Part shown: in pieces, positions 4,926 to 6,742 of the stretch
Position numbering within the stretch: the stretch's first letter is position 1
Layout: each line of letters begins with the position of its first letter
NCBI GenBank assembly: GCA_964635575.1
Contig: CAZWNY010000078.1
Coordinates: 1 to 6,742 of the forward strand
From: GCA-2733415 sp964635575
GTDB taxonomy: Bacteria > Bacteroidota > Bacteroidia > Flavobacteriales > Flavobacteriaceae
Length of the DNA: 6,742 bases
Direction of reading: 5' to 3'
The notes under the pieces: generated by a model
Database searches by the model: none
Seen by the model: only the letters and a program-made list of their open reading frames with translations
What the model was told of the DNA's origin: nothing
Program-made: the position numbers and the translations under genes

Positions 4926-6742
4926 TTAATTGTATTTATAATTTATGGTTATTAAAAAATTTCTGTTCGGCATTGGACGAGATAACATAATCTCGTATTT
5001 TTTATTAAAAATATTATTTGCTTGCGCACTTATTATTAATTTTTTCTTTTTTTGTAAAGATAACTTATAGGATATTGTAGTATTTGCAACTGAATATGCT
5101 AACAAACTATTTTCATTATTTGTATTTGTAAACACATCGTCTGTAAACACATTTGTATAACTGAGTGCTAATTTTTTATATTGATATTGCAAAGTACCTG
5201 TAATTTTTTGCAACGGCACATATATTAATTGTTTATTTGTTTGTTGATCTATTGCTTTGGTAAAACCGTAAGTAGATACTAAATTAATTTGATGTTTTTG
5301 ATAATTAAATTGGGTTTGTAAAGAAGCTTCTGCTCCCCAATTTTTTACATGTAGAATGTTTTGAGGTTGCCAAATTCCGTTATTATTTGGTAACCATTTT
5401 ATCATATCCTTAGTGTCTATATAAAACGTAGCTACTTGAATCCTCGTTTTTTTATAGGTAAAAAACTGATTAAAAGAAGCTTGGTAAGAGGTTTCGGGTA
5501 ACAAATTAAGGTTCCCTAAGCCGTTCCAATACAAATCGTTATAGGTTGGTATCCTAAAGTTTTTAGAAGCATCAATCCCTATTTTATAAGTTTTAAGTAC
5601 TAGGTAGGTTACATTTAATGATCCAATCAATGGTATTTTATATAAATTGGTAGCTTCTTTTCTGGCAGTTATGGTGTATTTTAATTTAGTAAATGGTTGA
5701 TGTGTAATCGATACAATACCAGCAATAGTTTTTCGAGTATTGTTTCCAATATTGTCGCCTTTGCCTGTTATTAAGTTTGCATCGGTAGCTATTTTTATTT
5801 TTAAATTATTTTTTAACTTATAATCGGAATCAGCATTTAGAACATAAGTATTTACGTTACTTCCGCTGCCAAAATGTTTTTTTCGTTTGTTTTCATAATA
5901 GATAAATTTTTCTTTTAAATTAGCAACTCTTACATTGTAAATTGCATTTTTAGCGGTATGTGTCCAGGCAATTTGCAGACGTATATTTTCATTATCTAAT
6001 CTGCTTTTAGATTTTGCTGTAAGTGTTCTGGATAAGTTTCTTTTATTTGTAAAATAGCTAAAATATGATTTTAAGATATGATTTTTTTTTAATTTATGAG
6101 CAGTATTAAATCCTCCAGAAAAATTTTCTATTTCGCCATTTTCATTAAATAAATTGGTACCTAAAAAAGGATATTTATTTTCGGCTTGTTGATGTCGTGC
6201 ATATCCGTTAAAATAACTGACTGTATTTGATAATGTAAAATCGGCAGCATTAATGTAATTATCATAACTTCCTAAAATAGATTGAATACTGGCTTGAAAG
6301 TCTTTTTTAAACGAAAATTGATGTTGTAAATGTACGCTTCCACCAATAGCTCCGCTACCATAAAAGGAACTTCCGCCACCACTTTTTACGGTAACAGTAT
6401 TAAAGCCATTCATTCCTAAGTTGTTAAAATCGGTTTGCCCAGTTGTTTGTGAGTTAATATTGATTCCGTTCCAAATTACTGCGGTTTGTGATGCATTTGT
6501 GCCTCTAAAAGAGACAGAGCTGACCATTCCTAAACCATGTTCTTTAAAATATAATGAAGTGTTGTTGCGTAGTAAACTGGTAAATGATTCGGAATTTTTT
6601 CGTAAAACAGAATCCGTTATTTTTAATGTAAAAGTTTCTTTTGTTAGTGATAAACGCACATCAGAAATTTCAATTATGGGTAATTTCAAAATTGAATCTT
6701 GTTGCGAAAATGCAAACGCATTTACGAATAGTAAAACGATAT
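4926..6742 (-). CDS. TonB-dependent outer-membrane receptor, BtuB-like (5' end outside window)
   Basis: The protein is a plug-plus-barrel receptor that imports a scarce nutrient using TonB energy. The open frame continues to the window edge with no in-frame ATG in 6690-6742. The visible N-terminus, IVLLFVNAFAFSQQ, is the core and cleavage region of a signal peptide, so the TTG at 6689 is an internal Leu codon and the true start lies a few codons beyond 6742. About 604 residues are visible, close to E. coli BtuB (614 with signal). There is no N-terminal carboxypeptidase-regulatory-like domain, unlike SusC-type receptors. LPIIEISDV after the signal may include the TonB box. Plug motifs, numbered from the first visible residue, are SFRGT (77-81), WNGININSQTTGQTDF (90-105) and GSGAIGGSVHL (128-138). 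The C-terminus carries ANNIFNKKYE and RPMPNRNF, the typical end of such barrels. The gene is the upstream partner of the propeller lipoprotein, which supports a BtuB-BtuG-type B12 importer; the substrate is inferred. Confidence 0.9.
   Translation of the reverse strand, partial: IVLLFVNAFAFSQQDSILKLPIIEISDVRLSLTKETFTLKITDSVLRKNSESFTSLLRNNTSLYFKEHGLGMVSSVSFRGTNASQTAVIWNGININSQTTGQTDFNNLGMNGFNTVTVKSGGGSSFYGSGAIGGSVHLQHQFSFKKDFQASIQSILGSYDNYINAADFTLSNTVSYFNGYARHQQAENKYPFLGTNLFNENGEIENFSGGFNTAHKLKKNHILKSYFSYFTNKRNLSRTLTAKSKSRLDNENIRLQIAWTHTAKNAIYNVRVANLKEKFIYYENKRKKHFGSGSNVNTYVLNADSDYKLKNNLKIKIATDANLITGKGDNIGNNTRKTIAGIVSITHQPFTKLKYTITARKEATNLYKIPLIGSLNVTYLVLKTYKIGIDASKNFRIPTYNDLYWNGLGNLNLLPETSYQASFNQFFTYKKTRIQVATFYIDTKDMIKWLPNNNGIWQPQNILHVKNWGAEASLQTQFNYQKHQINLVSTYGFTKAIDQQTNKQLIYVPLQKITGTLQYQYKKLALSYTNVFTDDVFTNTNNENSLLAYSVANTTISYKLSLQKKKKLIISAQANNIFNKKYEIMLSRPMPNRNFLITINYKYN

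Overview
The window is AT-rich DNA from a member of the Bacteroidota, most likely a marine Flavobacteriaceae-type organism (Tenacibaculum/Polaribacter-like). The signs are very low GC, A-rich leaders without Shine-Dalgarno sequences, a TAnnTTTG-type promoter element, a surface lipoprotein with an acidic export signal after the lipid Cys, and a TonB-receptor/lipoprotein pair. The genus is an inference.

Layout, left to right. (1) Bases 1-88 are the last codons of a plus-strand gene whose C-terminus resembles the fused Sec translocase subunit SecDF. A very strong perfect hairpin terminator follows. (2) After a 320-base convergent gap with weaker hairpins, a minus-strand gene (409-2028) encodes a periplasmic family-5 (peptide/nickel-type) ABC substrate-binding lipoprotein. 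It appears to start at TTG, and no permease or ATPase gene lies beside it. (3) A 286-base divergent intergenic region holds a four-unit 8-bp tandem repeat, an AACAAC/GTTGTT inverted repeat and a TAnnTTTG element. It separates this gene from mtaB (2315-3637, plus strand), the radical-SAM methylthiotransferase that makes ms2t6A37 in tRNA. (4) A bidirectional terminator hairpin lies between mtaB and a convergent minus-strand operon. (5) That operon runs from a TonB-dependent outer-membrane receptor (4926 to beyond 6742, 5' end outside the window) into a surface lipoprotein that is a predicted seven-bladed beta-propeller (3856-4911). They are separated by 14 bases.

The receptor/propeller pair matches the arrangement of the Bacteroidetes vitamin B12 importer BtuB-BtuG, in which a surface propeller lipoprotein captures cobalamin and caps the receptor. 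That function is inferred from fold, order and export signal; the sequence does not prove the substrate. The other genes are housekeeping or general transport genes that happen to be adjacent. I found no rRNA, tRNA, CRISPR array, insertion sequence or phage gene, and no clear sign of an undescribed system.
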